Source: JAVBRA01 sp031548435
GTDB taxonomy: Bacteria > Bacteroidota > Bacteroidia > Bacteroidales > Rikenellaceae
Length of the DNA stretch: 64,000 nucleotides
Assembly: GCA_031548435.1 (NCBI GenBank)
Contig: JAVBRA010000005.1
Location: 22,417 to 86,416 of the forward strand
Direction: 5' to 3'
Position 1 is the first letter of the stretch. Each line of letters opens with the position of its first letter. Shown here in pieces: positions 18,295 to 26,958 of the stretch. The position numbers were made by a program, and so were the translations under genes. The notes beneath the pieces were generated by a model, which saw only the letters and a list, made by a program, of their open reading frames with translations, did no database searches and was not told the origin of the DNA.

Positions 18295-19203
18295 ATGGAA
18301 AAGCGGATACAAGACGAGCGGAGGGACCGGATATATAAGGTCACGCTGGCCGGATCGGTGGGCAACATTGTCCTGACGTTAATCAAACTTGTTGCGGGGG
18401 TGCTGGGGCGCAGCGGAGCCATGATGGCCGACGCGCTCCACTCGCTTTCGGATCTGATAACCGATGCGGTGATCCTGGTTTTCGTGCGACTCTCCTCCCG
18501 GCCGCGCGACAGCAGGCACGCCTATGGCTACGGGAAATACGAGACGCTGGCCACGGTTGTCATCGGCTTTGTGCTGTTGGCTGTGGGTGGGGGGATTTGC
18601 TGGGGTGCAGCCGGGAAGATATGGGGCGCCCTGCATGGGCAACCGCTCGAAGCTCCCGGCAAAATCGCCCTGATCGCGGCCATCGGGTCGGTGGCGGTCA
18701 AGGAGGTGCTGTACCGCATGACGATCCGCGTGGGCCGTGCAACCGAAAGTAAAGTGGTGGTGGCCAACGCCTGGCACCACCGCTCCGACGCTTTTTCGTC
18801 GGTCGCCACATCGGTCGGCATCGGCGGGGCGATTTTCCTGGGCGAGAAATGGCGCATCCTCGATCCGCTGGCGGCTGTCGTGGTGGGTGTATTCATATTG
18901 GGGGTGGCCTTCCAGTTGATCAGGGGCGCGATGGAAGAGTTGCTCGAAAAGTCGCTTCCGCCCGAAATCGAACGGGAGATCCTGGATATCGTCAGCAGTT
19001 TTCCGCAAGTGCACCGCCCGCACAACCTCCGCACCCGCCGCATCGGCGACCGCATCGCCATCGAGGTGCACATCGGGCTCGACGCCGAGATGCCGGTGGC
19101 CCGGGCGCACGGCATATCGTCCGAGATCGAGGGGGCGCTGCTGCAAAAATTCGGCGGCAACACCCATGTCGCCACCCGTATCGTTCCCGCACACACGGTG
19201 TGA
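18295..19203 (+). CDS. Cation diffusion facilitator (CDF) metal exporter
   Basis: 302 residues with a six-TM N-terminal domain and a cytoplasmic ferredoxin-like C-terminal domain. Metal-site signatures are intact: MADALHSLSDLITD in TM2 (Asp/His/Asp) and NAWHHRSDAFSS in TM5 (HxxxD). The C-terminal domain begins at LEKSLPPEIEREILDIVSSF and contains VHRPHNLRTRRIGDRIAIEV. Members exchange zinc, iron, cobalt, nickel or manganese for protons; the metal is not predictable with confidence, though the FieF-like layout suggests zinc/iron. It sits between the two inverted leader copies and is read toward the CNNM gene. Confidence 0.92.
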   Translation: MEKRIQDERRDRIYKVTLAGSVGNIVLTLIKLVAGVLGRSGAMMADALHSLSDLITDAVILVFVRLSSRPRDSRHAYGYGKYETLATVVIGFVLLAVGGGICWGAAGKIWGALHGQPLEAPGKIALIAAIGSVAVKEVLYRMTIRVGRATESKVVVANAWHHRSDAFSSVATSVGIGGAIFLGEKWRILDPLAAVVVGVFILGVAFQLIRGAMEELLEKSLPPEIEREILDIVSSFPQVHRPHNLRTRRIGDRIAIEVHIGLDAEMPVARAHGISSEIEGALLQKFGGNTHVATRIVPAHTV

Positions 19204-19288
19204 TTCTATTGCGAACCCTGCCCGCAAGGTGTTCCGAGCGATGGATTCCCGTGAAAAACGGGCGGCGTCAATTAAGAGGGGCTCGTGG

Positions 19289-19347
19289 TTCCGCAACAAT
19301 TTTCGTATCTTTGTCGAAATAAAGCCCCTCATTGCAGGCGCCGGGAG
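19289..19347 (+). repeat. Inverted leader repeat, right copy (promoter plus 5' UTR of the CNNM gene)
   Basis: Near-identical to the minus strand of 18125-18185. Includes the -7 box and the start of the leader RNA; GCCCC in the repeat can pair with GGGGC downstream (about 19354-19358) in this copy. Confidence 0.9.
19306..19313 (+). promoter_or_regulatory. -7 box for the CNNM gene
   Basis: Perfect TATCTTTG inside the right inverted repeat; leader about 65 bases to the ATG at 19383. Confidence 0.8.
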
Positions 19348-19382
19348 GTGTTTGGGGGCAGATTAATTGTATTGAATTGAAG

Positions 19383-20672
19383 ATGAGGATATTCATCATT
19401 ATAATGCTGGTGCTGGCCTACGCTCTGCTGGCCATGTACGAAATCGCTCTGGTGTCGGGCAGCAAATCGCTGCTCAAATCGCTTGCCGACAAGGGGCGCA
19501 AGCGGGCTGCGACAGTGCTCGGAATAGCCGCCGCGCCCGAGAACATGTTGTACACTATCCGCTTGTGGACTACCGTCATTGCCATTGTGCTGGGCATCCA
19601 TTCCGTGCTGGCGTTCCATCTCGACCTGTCGCAGCTCTGGGGCATGAGCCTCTCCATTGCCGGGGCGGCGGTGGTGATTGTTGCGCTGGTGGTGGTGGCG
19701 CTCACCGTTCTGGGCGACGCGGTGCCTAAATTCGTCGGGCTCAACTATCCCGAGGTGTTGGCTATGACGCTCACTCCGTTGATGAGGATCGTGGCCGGAG
19801 TGTCGTTCCCGCTGGTGTGGCTGCTGAAAATGACCTCGAAGCTGATCTGTAAAATTCTGGGAATCAAAACATCCGACACCAAAACCATGTCCGAGGATGA
19901 GATCAAGCTCATCCTCAAGCAGGGATCGGAGCAGGGGGTGATCGAGCCGCAGGAGACCAACATGATCAAAGAGGTGTTCCGCTTCAGCGACACCTCGGCC
20001 GGCGAGTTGATGACCCACCGCACCGAACTGGTATCTCTCTACACCGACCAGACCAAGGACGAAGTGCTCGACGTGATCTCTTCCGAGCAGTACAGCCGCT
20101 ATCTGTTGTGCGACGAGAGCAGCGAGGATGTGTTGGGAGTGGTGTCGGTCAAGGATATCATCGGCCTGTGGCGCGAGGGCGAGGCGTTCGATCTGCGCCG
20201 TATTGTTGCCCAGCCGGTCTTTATCAAGGAAGACACGTTGGCCCACAAGGTGCTCGAAATATTCAAGCAGAAAAAAAGCAGTTTTGCCGTGGTCGTCAAT
20301 GAATACGGGGCGATCGAAGGGGTCATCACCCTGCACGACATCACCGAGAGCATCCTGGGCGACATCCCCGAAGAGAACGACGAGCCTGAAGAAGCCTCCA
20401 TCTTCGAGCGCGAAGACGGGTCGATGCTGGTGGACGGCACCTGTCCGCTGGACGAGTTCATGGAGCGGATGGGCATTTACGATTATGAAGATCTGGAAGA
20501 GGGTAACTTCAATACCCTCAGCGGTATGGCCATGTTTCTACTGGACGAGTTCCCGAAAACGGGTGACCGGTTCGTCTACCGCAACCTCGGCTTCGAGGTG
20601 GTGGATATGGATGGCAACCGGGTCGACAAGCTGCTGGTGCGGCCCATCCGCCCCGACGACCAGGAAGAGTAG
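19383..20672 (+). CDS. CNNM/CorC-type membrane transporter with CBS domains
   Basis: 429 residues. N-terminal CNNM/DUF21 membrane domain with about four hydrophobic segments (starting MRIFIIIMLVLAYALLAMYE), then the linker ETNMIKEVFRFSDTSAGELM, a tandem CBS pair (MTHRTELVSLYTD... to ITLHDITESILGDIPE) and a C-terminal CorC/HlyC domain (DGSMLVDGTCPLDEFMERMG to FEVVDMDGNRVDKLLV). Such proteins transport or sense Mg2+ (or Co2+, Na+) at the inner membrane. The ATG at 19383 follows the shared leader; earlier in-frame codons lie inside that leader. Shares its promoter-leader sequence with the TSUP operon. Confidence 0.93.
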   Translation: MRIFIIIMLVLAYALLAMYEIALVSGSKSLLKSLADKGRKRAATVLGIAAAPENMLYTIRLWTTVIAIVLGIHSVLAFHLDLSQLWGMSLSIAGAAVVIVALVVVALTVLGDAVPKFVGLNYPEVLAMTLTPLMRIVAGVSFPLVWLLKMTSKLICKILGIKTSDTKTMSEDEIKLILKQGSEQGVIEPQETNMIKEVFRFSDTSAGELMTHRTELVSLYTDQTKDEVLDVISSEQYSRYLLCDESSEDVLGVVSVKDIIGLWREGEAFDLRRIVAQPVFIKEDTLAHKVLEIFKQKKSSFAVVVNEYGAIEGVITLHDITESILGDIPEENDEPEEASIFEREDGSMLVDGTCPLDEFMERMGIYDYEDLEEGNFNTLSGMAMFLLDEFPKTGDRFVYRNLGFEVVDMDGNRVDKLLVRPIRPDDQEE

Positions 20673-21029
20673 CGCATCGGAGAATCTGCCGCAAAACGAC
20701 GTAGTCGCCTCTCGTTTCCATCAGGTTGCTTAAAGCCTTGGTTTATAGAACTCTGTGTCCTTATTAAATGGGACTTTGGACGGATGTGCGTAAAAAATGC
20801 TGCGTTGCCTGACGGTCGTCAGGCAACGCAGCATAGCGAAATGGCTGAAGGGGAAAAATCCAATGCCCCCGCAGGATATTTCTGAGCGGCGTGGCAGGCA
20901 CGCTTTGAACGGGAACCTCCATCTGCAGAACACGGCCTTTGTGCGTGTGAAACCGTTTCCATCCAGATAGAACCTGATTCCTAATGGAACAACGCTCCCT
21001 ATAACAGACGGGCCAGAGGCTCTCCCGAC
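20673..21029. other. Intergenic region between convergent CNNM and DUF1015 genes
   Basis: 357 bases without a credible gene. Holds the 17-bp hairpin at 20797-20834; nothing else recognised. Confidence 0.6.
20797..20834. terminator. Long hairpin between convergent genes
   Basis: 17-bp perfect stem (ATGCTGCGTTGCCTGAC and complement) with a four-base loop. On the minus strand it is followed by TTTTTA, so it can end the serC-serA-DUF1015 transcript. Confidence 0.8.
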
Positions 21030-22271
21030 CTATTCCAGCGAATGGATCACCAGCCCCGAACGCAGTTTCGGTTCGAACCACGTGGTTTTCGGGGGCATGA
21101 TGTTGCCGGTGTCGGCAATGTCGATCAGTTGCTTCATCGACACGGGGTAGAGGGCGAAAGCCACCTTCATGTCGCCGCTGTCGACGCGCTTTTTCAGCTC
21201 GCCCAGGCCGCGGATCCCGCCCACGAAATCGATGCGCTTGTCCACCCTCAGGTCTTTGATGCCGAGAATGTTGTCGAGCACCAGGTTCGACAGGATCGTC
21301 ACGTCCAGCACGCCGATCGGGTCGGCGTCGTTGTAGGTGCCGGGCAGGGCCGTGAGGCTGTACCATTTGCCGTCGAGGTACATGGCGAAGTTGTGCAGCG
21401 CCGCGGGCGTGTAGATTTCGGCGCCCATCTCTTTCACCTCAAACGATTTCCTGAGTTGCTCTGTCAGCTGTGCGGGCGTCAGTCCGTTCAGGTCTTTCAC
21501 CACGCGGTTGTAGTCGATGATCTTCAGTTGGTTGTCGGGGAAGATCACGGCCAGAAAATAACAATACTCCTCGTTGCCCGTGTGGTTCGGGTTGGCCTTC
21601 ATCTTCTCCTGCCCAACGAGCGCGGCGGCGGCGGTGCGGTGGTGCCCGTCGGCGACGTACAGCGCGGGGATCTTCTCGAACAGTTCGGTGATGCGGGCGA
21701 TGGTCTTTTCGTCGTCGATCACCCAGAAATGATGTCCGAAGCCGTCGTCGGCCGTAAAGTCGTACTCGGCGGGCTTGTTTTTCACCACCTCGGCGATGAT
21801 CTTATCGACCTCCGTTTCAGCGGGATACGAAAAAAATACCGGCTCGATGTTGGCGTCCTGGATGCGCACGTGGATCATGCGGTCTTCCTCTTTGTCCTTG
21901 CGGGTGAGCTCGTGCTTTTTGATCTTGCCGCTGAGGTAGTCGTCGAAATGACAGGCGGCTGCCAGCCCGTACTGCGTGCGGCCGTTCATGGTCTGGGCGT
22001 AGACGTAATATTTCTCGGTATCGTCCTGTCGGAGCCAGCCATTGGCTTTCCATTTCTTGAAATTCTCGACCGCTTTGTCATACACCTGCTGCGAGTGCTC
22101 GTCGGCGATCGGGTCGAAGTCGATCTCGGGCTTGGTGATGTGCAACAGCGATTTCTCGCCGGCCTCTTTCTTGGCTTCCTGAGAGTTGAGCACGTCGTAG
22201 GGACGTGCGGCCACCTCTTTCACCATCTCTTTCGGGGGGCGTATCCCCTTGAAGGGCTTTATCTTAACCAT
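21030..22271 (-). CDS. DUF1015 family protein
   Basis: 413 residues, cytoplasmic. Begins MVKIKPFKGIRPPKEMVKEV and contains the family hallmarks AARPYDVLN and VADGHHRTAAAALVGQ, with VDKRIDFVGGIRGLGELKKR near the C-terminus. In Bacteroidetes and clostridia it is commonly the third gene of a serC-serA-DUF1015 operon, as here (141 bases after serA), and so is tied to phosphoserine metabolism by context. A kinase-like role in serine or sugar-phosphate metabolism has been proposed for the wider family, but no reaction can be assigned from this sequence. Confidence 0.92.
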   Translation of the reverse strand: MVKIKPFKGIRPPKEMVKEVAARPYDVLNSQEAKKEAGEKSLLHITKPEIDFDPIADEHSQQVYDKAVENFKKWKANGWLRQDDTEKYYVYAQTMNGRTQYGLAAACHFDDYLSGKIKKHELTRKDKEEDRMIHVRIQDANIEPVFFSYPAETEVDKIIAEVVKNKPAEYDFTADDGFGHHFWVIDDEKTIARITELFEKIPALYVADGHHRTAAAALVGQEKMKANPNHTGNEEYCYFLAVIFPDNQLKIIDYNRVVKDLNGLTPAQLTEQLRKSFEVKEMGAEIYTPAALHNFAMYLDGKWYSLTALPGTYNDADPIGVLDVTILSNLVLDNILGIKDLRVDKRIDFVGGIRGLGELKKRVDSGDMKVAFALYPVSMKQLIDIADTGNIMPPKTTWFEPKLRSGLVIHSLE

Positions 22272-22412
22272 TGTTTAGTTGTTATTGATGAGTTTTAGTG
22301 CTGTCATCCCGGGCCTTGGCGAAAAATCTTCGGATCAGAACCGTACGTCCTGTTATGGAGTCAGATCTTCCGCCAAGGTTCAGGATACAAGCGAGGGTGG
22401 GGGCATCCCCGC

Positions 22413-23336
22413 TTATTTGTTTACTTTGAATTTGATGTTCCCGTTCTTGAAAAAGTCCACGATCTGGTTGGCGGCGGCCAGCCCGGCGTTGATGTTGGCC
22501 TCGGCCGTTTCGGCACCCATCTTCTTGGAGGTGGCGAACACGCGCATCCCGAATTTCTCGGTCATCAGGCTCAGCGAGTCGGGAGCGACGTCGGCGGCGT
22601 ATTTGAGCGTGGGAAACTCTTCCATCGCCTGGATCAGCCCCTGTTCGTCGATCACCTCCTTGCGGGCCGTATTGACCAGCGTGGCGCCTTTGGGCATGGT
22701 CGACAACAGCTTGTGGTTGATCGACTTTTTGGTTTGCTCGGTGGCGGGGATGTGCAGCGAAATGTAGTCGCAGGTCGAGTAGAGCTCCTCGGCGCTGTTG
22801 GTCTGGCGCACGCCGTCCCACTCGAACACGGCCGGGTCGGCGACGTAGGGATCGTAGGCGTACACCTCCATTCCCATGGCCTTGCCGGCAATGCCCACCA
22901 GGCGGCCCACGTTGCCGTAGGCGTGGATGCCGAGCTTCTTGCCTTTGATCTCGGTTCCGGTGCCGGGATTGAACTGGTTGCGGGCCATGTAGATCATCAT
23001 GCCGATGGCCAGCTCGGCCACGGCGTTCGAGTTCTGTCCCGGGGTGTTCATCACCACGATGCCTTTGGCCGTGCAAGCTTCCAGGTCGACGTTGTCGTAC
23101 CCGGCGCCGGCGCGCACCACGATCTTAAGCTTCGGGGCGGCGGCCACCACTTCGGCCGTCACCTTGTCGCTGCGGATAATCAGTGCGTCGGCCTCTTTCA
23201 CAGCGTCGAACAGTTGCTGCTTGTCGGTGTATTTTTCGAGCAGGGATACCTGGTAGCCCGCTTCGGCAATGATCTTCGAAATGCCCTCAACCGCCACTTT
23301 GGCGAAAGGTTTCTCAGTTGCTATGAGTATGTTCAT
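22413..23336 (-). CDS. serA: D-3-phosphoglycerate dehydrogenase, short form
   Basis: Oxidises 3-phosphoglycerate with NAD, the first step of serine synthesis. 307 residues: a D-2-hydroxyacid dehydrogenase with NAD loop HAYGNVGRLVGIAG, the region AGYDNVDLEACTAKGIVVMN, AVAELAIGMM, and the catalytic His segment DYISLHIPATEQTKKSIN. It lacks the C-terminal ACT domain of E. coli SerA, so feedback inhibition by serine would have to work differently. The start MNILIATEKP at 23336 is preferred to an ATG nine codons upstream because it begins the first beta strand. Middle gene of serC-serA-DUF1015. Confidence 0.95.
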   Translation of the reverse strand: MNILIATEKPFAKVAVEGISKIIAEAGYQVSLLEKYTDKQQLFDAVKEADALIIRSDKVTAEVVAAAPKLKIVVRAGAGYDNVDLEACTAKGIVVMNTPGQNSNAVAELAIGMMIYMARNQFNPGTGTEIKGKKLGIHAYGNVGRLVGIAGKAMGMEVYAYDPYVADPAVFEWDGVRQTNSAEELYSTCDYISLHIPATEQTKKSINHKLLSTMPKGATLVNTARKEVIDEQGLIQAMEEFPTLKYAADVAPDSLSLMTEKFGMRVFATSKKMGAETAEANINAGLAAANQIVDFFKNGNIKFKVNK

Positions 23337-23501
23337 GGTCAAATTTTTTAGATGAAGAACCATTTTTCAATTACCTGAGTTGTGCGTAGAGTGCGTCGGA
23401 TTTGGAATGTCGTTTTCTTCATTAACCGGAGCGTACTAAAGGTGCCTGAGGATTAAGAAAGATAAGGATATTCCAAAGGTGGCGCGCTATACGCGCAACC
23501 A

Positions 23502-24575
23502 CTACTTTCCGTACCTGGCTTCGAATTCGCGCATGCAGTCCACCAGCGCCATCACGCTTTCGATGGGCAGGGCGTTGTAGGTCGAGGCGCGGAAACCGCC
23601 CACCAGACGGTGCCCTTTCAGGCCCACCATGCCGCGTTCCTTGGCGAAATCGAGGAACGTCGGTTCCAATTCTTCCTTGCCTTCGGCCATCACGAACGGG
23701 ATGTTCATCAGCGAACGGTCTTCCTTGACCACCGGGCCGCGGAACATCGAGTTGCGGTCGATCTCGTTGTAGAGCATGCCGGCCTTTTCGATGTTGATGT
23801 CGTACATGGCCTTCACCCCGCCCAGCGACTTGAGCCAGCGCAGCGTTTCGCGCATCACCAGCACCGGGAACACCGGCGGAGTGTTGTACATCGACCCCTC
23901 TTTGATGTGGTTGCGGTAGTCGATCATGGCGGGGAGCTTGCGGCTCACCTTGCCCAGAATGTCTTCGCGCACGATCACGAACGTAACGCCCGCCGGGGCG
24001 AGGTTCTTCTGCGCGCCGCCGTAGATCAGGGCGTATTTCGACACGTCCACCGGACGGCTCATGATGTCCGAGCTCATGTCGGCCACCAGGGGCACCGGCG
24101 AATCGATGTCGGTGTGGAACTCGGTGCCGTAGATGGTGTTGTTGGTGGTGATGTGCAGGTAGTCTGCATCCGCGGGGATCTTAAACCCTTTGGGGATGTA
24201 CGAGAAATTTTTGTCTTCGCTCGATGCGACCACTTCCACCTGGCCGAACAGTTTCGCCTCCTTGATGGCCTTGTTGGCCCACACTCCGGTGTTGACGTAG
24301 GCGGCTTTTTTCTCCAGCAGGTTGTAGGGCACTTCGTAGAACTGCGAGCTGGCGCCGCCGCCCACGAACAGGGTGTGGTAGCCCTCGGGAATGTCCAGCA
24401 GTTCTTTGAACAATGCCCGCGTTTCGTCGAAGATGGCTTCGATGTCTTTGGTGCGGTGCGACATTTCGAGGATGCTCAGCCCGGTGTTTTCGTACTCCAG
24501 GACGGCCTTCGAGGCGTACTCTACGGCAGGGCGCGGCAGGATCGACGGCCCTGCGCTGAAATTGTGTTTTTTCAT
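23502..24575 (-). CDS. serC: Phosphoserine aminotransferase
   Basis: PLP-dependent conversion of 3-phosphohydroxypyruvate and glutamate to phosphoserine; also acts in pyridoxal phosphate synthesis, for which pdxJ lies at 36.7 kb. 357 residues, standard length. Seen: N-terminus HNFSAGPSILPRPAVEYASK, phosphate-binding TLFVGGGASSQFYEVPYNLL, PLP lysine in YGGAQKNLAPAGVTFVIV, and C-terminal GHRLVGGFRASTYNALPIES. First gene of the serine operon; the gap to serA is 165 bases, longer than usual in an operon, so an internal promoter is possible. Confidence 0.97.
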   Translation of the reverse strand: MKKHNFSAGPSILPRPAVEYASKAVLEYENTGLSILEMSHRTKDIEAIFDETRALFKELLDIPEGYHTLFVGGGASSQFYEVPYNLLEKKAAYVNTGVWANKAIKEAKLFGQVEVVASSEDKNFSYIPKGFKIPADADYLHITTNNTIYGTEFHTDIDSPVPLVADMSSDIMSRPVDVSKYALIYGGAQKNLAPAGVTFVIVREDILGKVSRKLPAMIDYRNHIKEGSMYNTPPVFPVLVMRETLRWLKSLGGVKAMYDINIEKAGMLYNEIDRNSMFRGPVVKEDRSLMNIPFVMAEGKEELEPTFLDFAKERGMVGLKGHRLVGGFRASTYNALPIESVMALVDCMREFEARYGK

Positions 24576-24633
24576 GATGGTTATTTGTTTGATTATTGGC
24601 TTTATATGACTTGATAAACAGCGAGACGGAGGT

Positions 24634-25503
24634 TTAGCGGTTGTTTAAATATGGATTTTCCGGCAATTCGGTCACTTCGTATCCCATTTGTTTCATAGCC
24701 CGGACGGTCTCCATGTCCGGCGCTTGCTTGAACAGCACGCAGCAAAGGGTGGAGTAGGGGATCAGGTGCAGCCGGCACAGGATATTCCGGAGCCTGATCT
24801 TTCGCCTCGCCTTTTTCGGCGCGATGCCCGGGGCCAGGTTCACCTTCCGGATGGCGATGCATGGCAGCCCCACGCCCATCGCTATTTTCTCGATCTCGCG
24901 CCCCGAGATCTTGAACACGTAATTGCCGACGGTTTCGAACGAGTAGTGGTTTTTCCATATCCGGTCGATCCACTTGGGGTTGAACCGGTCGAGGACGTTT
25001 TTCAGAAACATCAGTCCCGGCATCTGGAGCAGCATGTCCGACGGCTCGATGAGTATGGCGGCTTTCGAGGCCACCCGCAGCATCTCGTACACGCCCAGGT
25101 AAGCCCGCGGAAAATGGTGGAACGCCTCGCGGCAGCAGACATAATCGAAGGCGTTGTTTTCGCAGTCGATCCGCTCGGCGTTTAGCTGTCTGAATTTGGT
25201 TATCCCCCCTTGCTTTTGCGCTTCTTTCAGAAAGGTGTCGGAAATGTCCGACGCGGTCGCGTCCTGTTGCTTTTGCAGCAGGTAGTTCGCCTCGAAGCCG
25301 TTGTAGTCGGCGATGGTGAGCCAGGTGCCCGGAGTTCTCCAGAACGGTTGCAGCAGATCCAGCGTTTTCACGTTCGACCGGTAGGTTTCGTTGTTCTGAT
25401 CGCGAATATACGCCAGACGAGAATCCTGTTCGGTTATCAGTCGGTCGATGTGCCGGGCGTGTGCAATGTGGCTTTTTTCAATGGCGCCTTCCGGTTTTGT
25501 CAT
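24634..25503 (-). CDS. Class I SAM-dependent methyltransferase
   Basis: 289 residues, cytoplasmic. The motif-I region is WLTIADYNGFEANYLLQKQ, atypical in lacking the usual GxGxG, followed by DATASDISDTFLKEAQKQ (motif II), NAFDYVCCREAFHHFPRAYL (motif IV, as in methyltransferase domain 11) and RVASKAAILIEPSD. The C-terminal third is basic (KKARRKIRLRNILCRLHLIP). Start ATG at 25503 is supported by a TACTTTTG -7 box at 25536-25543; the much longer frame upstream is antisense to the MATE gene and is not coding. Acceptor unknown; sugar or lipid O-methylation would fit similar proteins. Confidence 0.82.
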   Translation of the reverse strand: MTKPEGAIEKSHIAHARHIDRLITEQDSRLAYIRDQNNETYRSNVKTLDLLQPFWRTPGTWLTIADYNGFEANYLLQKQQDATASDISDTFLKEAQKQGGITKFRQLNAERIDCENNAFDYVCCREAFHHFPRAYLGVYEMLRVASKAAILIEPSDMLLQMPGLMFLKNVLDRFNPKWIDRIWKNHYSFETVGNYVFKISGREIEKIAMGVGLPCIAIRKVNLAPGIAPKKARRKIRLRNILCRLHLIPYSTLCCVLFKQAPDMETVRAMKQMGYEVTELPENPYLNNR

Positions 25504-25535
25504 GCAATGGCTGTTATGGCGTATTCGTACACCTC

Positions 25536-25543
25536 CAAAAGTA
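25536..25543 (-). promoter_or_regulatory. -7 box for the methyltransferase gene
   Basis: TACTTTTG on the minus strand, 33 bases before the ATG at 25503. Confidence 0.5.
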
Positions 25544-25602
25544 CGCTTTTTTTGTGAGACGGCAAAGGTTTTTGCCGAAAATTTACGACCTTTGGCTTCC
25601 GT

Positions 25603-26958
25603 ATGAAAGACCTCACTTCCGGCCCCATCGCTAAGGGGATCTTCCGATTTGCCATGCCCATTGTGCTGGGCAATGTTTTTATGCAGTTCTACCAGATGGT
25701 GGACGCGGCCATCGTGGGGCGCTTTGTGGGGAAACAGGCGCTGGCGGCCGTGGGGGCGTCGACGCCGGTGGTGTTCATGGTCGTCGCGCTGGTCATTGGG
25801 CTCAGCGCCGGGGCGTCGGTGGTCATCTCGCAATATTTCGGGGCGAAGCAGTACGACAAAGTGCGCCGCTCGTCCGACACGCTCTATATCTTCCTGCTTG
25901 CCACCGCTGTGCTGGTTACCGCTTTCGGGCTTGTGCTCAGCCGGTGGGTGCTGGGATTCATGGACCTGGAGCCCGATGTGCTGCCGATGGCCGTGTCGTA
26001 CCTTAAGATATACTTCTCGGGGTCGCTGCTGTTGTTCGGGTTCAACTCCCTGAGCGCCATTCTGCGCGGCATCGGCGATTCGAAGACGCCGCTCTATTTC
26101 CTTGTTGCGTCGGCGGTGCTGAACGTGGCGCTCGACTTGTTGTTCGTCGTTTCGTTCGGCTGGGGGGTCGAGGGGGCCGCCTGGGCCACGGTGATCTCGC
26201 AGGGGGCGGCCTTTATCTGCGGGCTGCTCTATGTCAACCGCAAGTTTGAGGTGATCCGGCTGCACATCCCCACCATGCGCTTCAGCAAGTCCATCTTCAA
26301 ACAGATGGTCAATTTCGGGCTCCCGTCGGGATTCCAGCAGACGTTCGTGGCCATCGGCAACCTGGCCCTGATCCGGATCGTTACGGGCTTCGGCACCGAC
26401 CTGTTGGCGGCTTACACCTCGGCCGGGCGGCTGGACATGATCGCCTCGATCCCGGCCATGAATTTCGGCATGGCGCTCAGCTCGTTCGTGGGCCAGAACA
26501 TGGGGGCGGGCAGAGTCGATCGGGCCCGGGCCGGGCTGTGGGCCACGCTCAAGATGACGTGGGTCATCAGCGCCTGCCTCACGCTGGTGATCGTGATCTT
26601 CGGCCACGACCTGATGCGGATTTTCACCACCGACCCCGAGGTGATCCGCCTGGGGCGCGGGTATCTGGTGGTGGTGTCGTCGTTCTACATCATCTTCGCC
26701 ACCATGTTTGTGGTCAACGGCCTGCTGCGCGGCGCCGGAGCGGTGATCGTGCCCATGTTCACCACGCTGTTCTCGCTGTGGCTGGTTCGCATTCCGCTGG
26801 CGGCGGTGTTGTCGCAGCACTGGGGGCCGCACGGCATCTGGTGGGCCATTCCCGTGGGGTGGTTCTGCGGCATGGTGGGGGCGGTGGTCTACTACTTCAC
26901 CGGCAAGTGGAAAGATAAAAACGTGATGGCCCGCAAAGCCGGCACGGCTGAATTATAA
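25603..26958 (+). CDS. MATE family efflux transporter
   Basis: 451-residue inner-membrane exporter with about twelve TM helices in two homologous halves. Typical: GPIAKGIFRFAMPIVLGNVF at the start, FYQMVDAAIVGRFVGKQALA (first-half signature), FGFNSLSAILRGIGDSKTP, and the second-half equivalents FGLPSGFQQTFVAIGN and VNGLLRGAGAVIVPMF. It would expel cationic drugs or metabolites in exchange for Na+ or H+. The gene starts 18 bases after a CCTTTGG sequence, so the leader is very short. Monocistronic by context. Confidence 0.95.
   Translation: MKDLTSGPIAKGIFRFAMPIVLGNVFMQFYQMVDAAIVGRFVGKQALAAVGASTPVVFMVVALVIGLSAGASVVISQYFGAKQYDKVRRSSDTLYIFLLATAVLVTAFGLVLSRWVLGFMDLEPDVLPMAVSYLKIYFSGSLLLFGFNSLSAILRGIGDSKTPLYFLVASAVLNVALDLLFVVSFGWGVEGAAWATVISQGAAFICGLLYVNRKFEVIRLHIPTMRFSKSIFKQMVNFGLPSGFQQTFVAIGNLALIRIVTGFGTDLLAAYTSAGRLDMIASIPAMNFGMALSSFVGQNMGAGRVDRARAGLWATLKMTWVISACLTLVIVIFGHDLMRIFTTDPEVIRLGRGYLVVVSSFYIIFATMFVVNGLLRGAGAVIVPMFTTLFSLWLVRIPLAAVLSQHWGPHGIWWAIPVGWFCGMVGAVVYYFTGKWKDKNVMARKAGTAEL

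Noticed and set aside
18125..19347. Invertible promoter (phase-variable switch)
   Set aside because: Both copies face outward, so inversion would leave the arrangement unchanged, and no recombinase is nearby.
24634..26832. A 732-residue minus-strand frame covering the methyltransferase and the MATE gene
   Set aside because: The part beyond 25503 is antisense to the MATE exporter and reads as His/Arg-rich shadow sequence; the promoter at 25536 places the true start at 25503.
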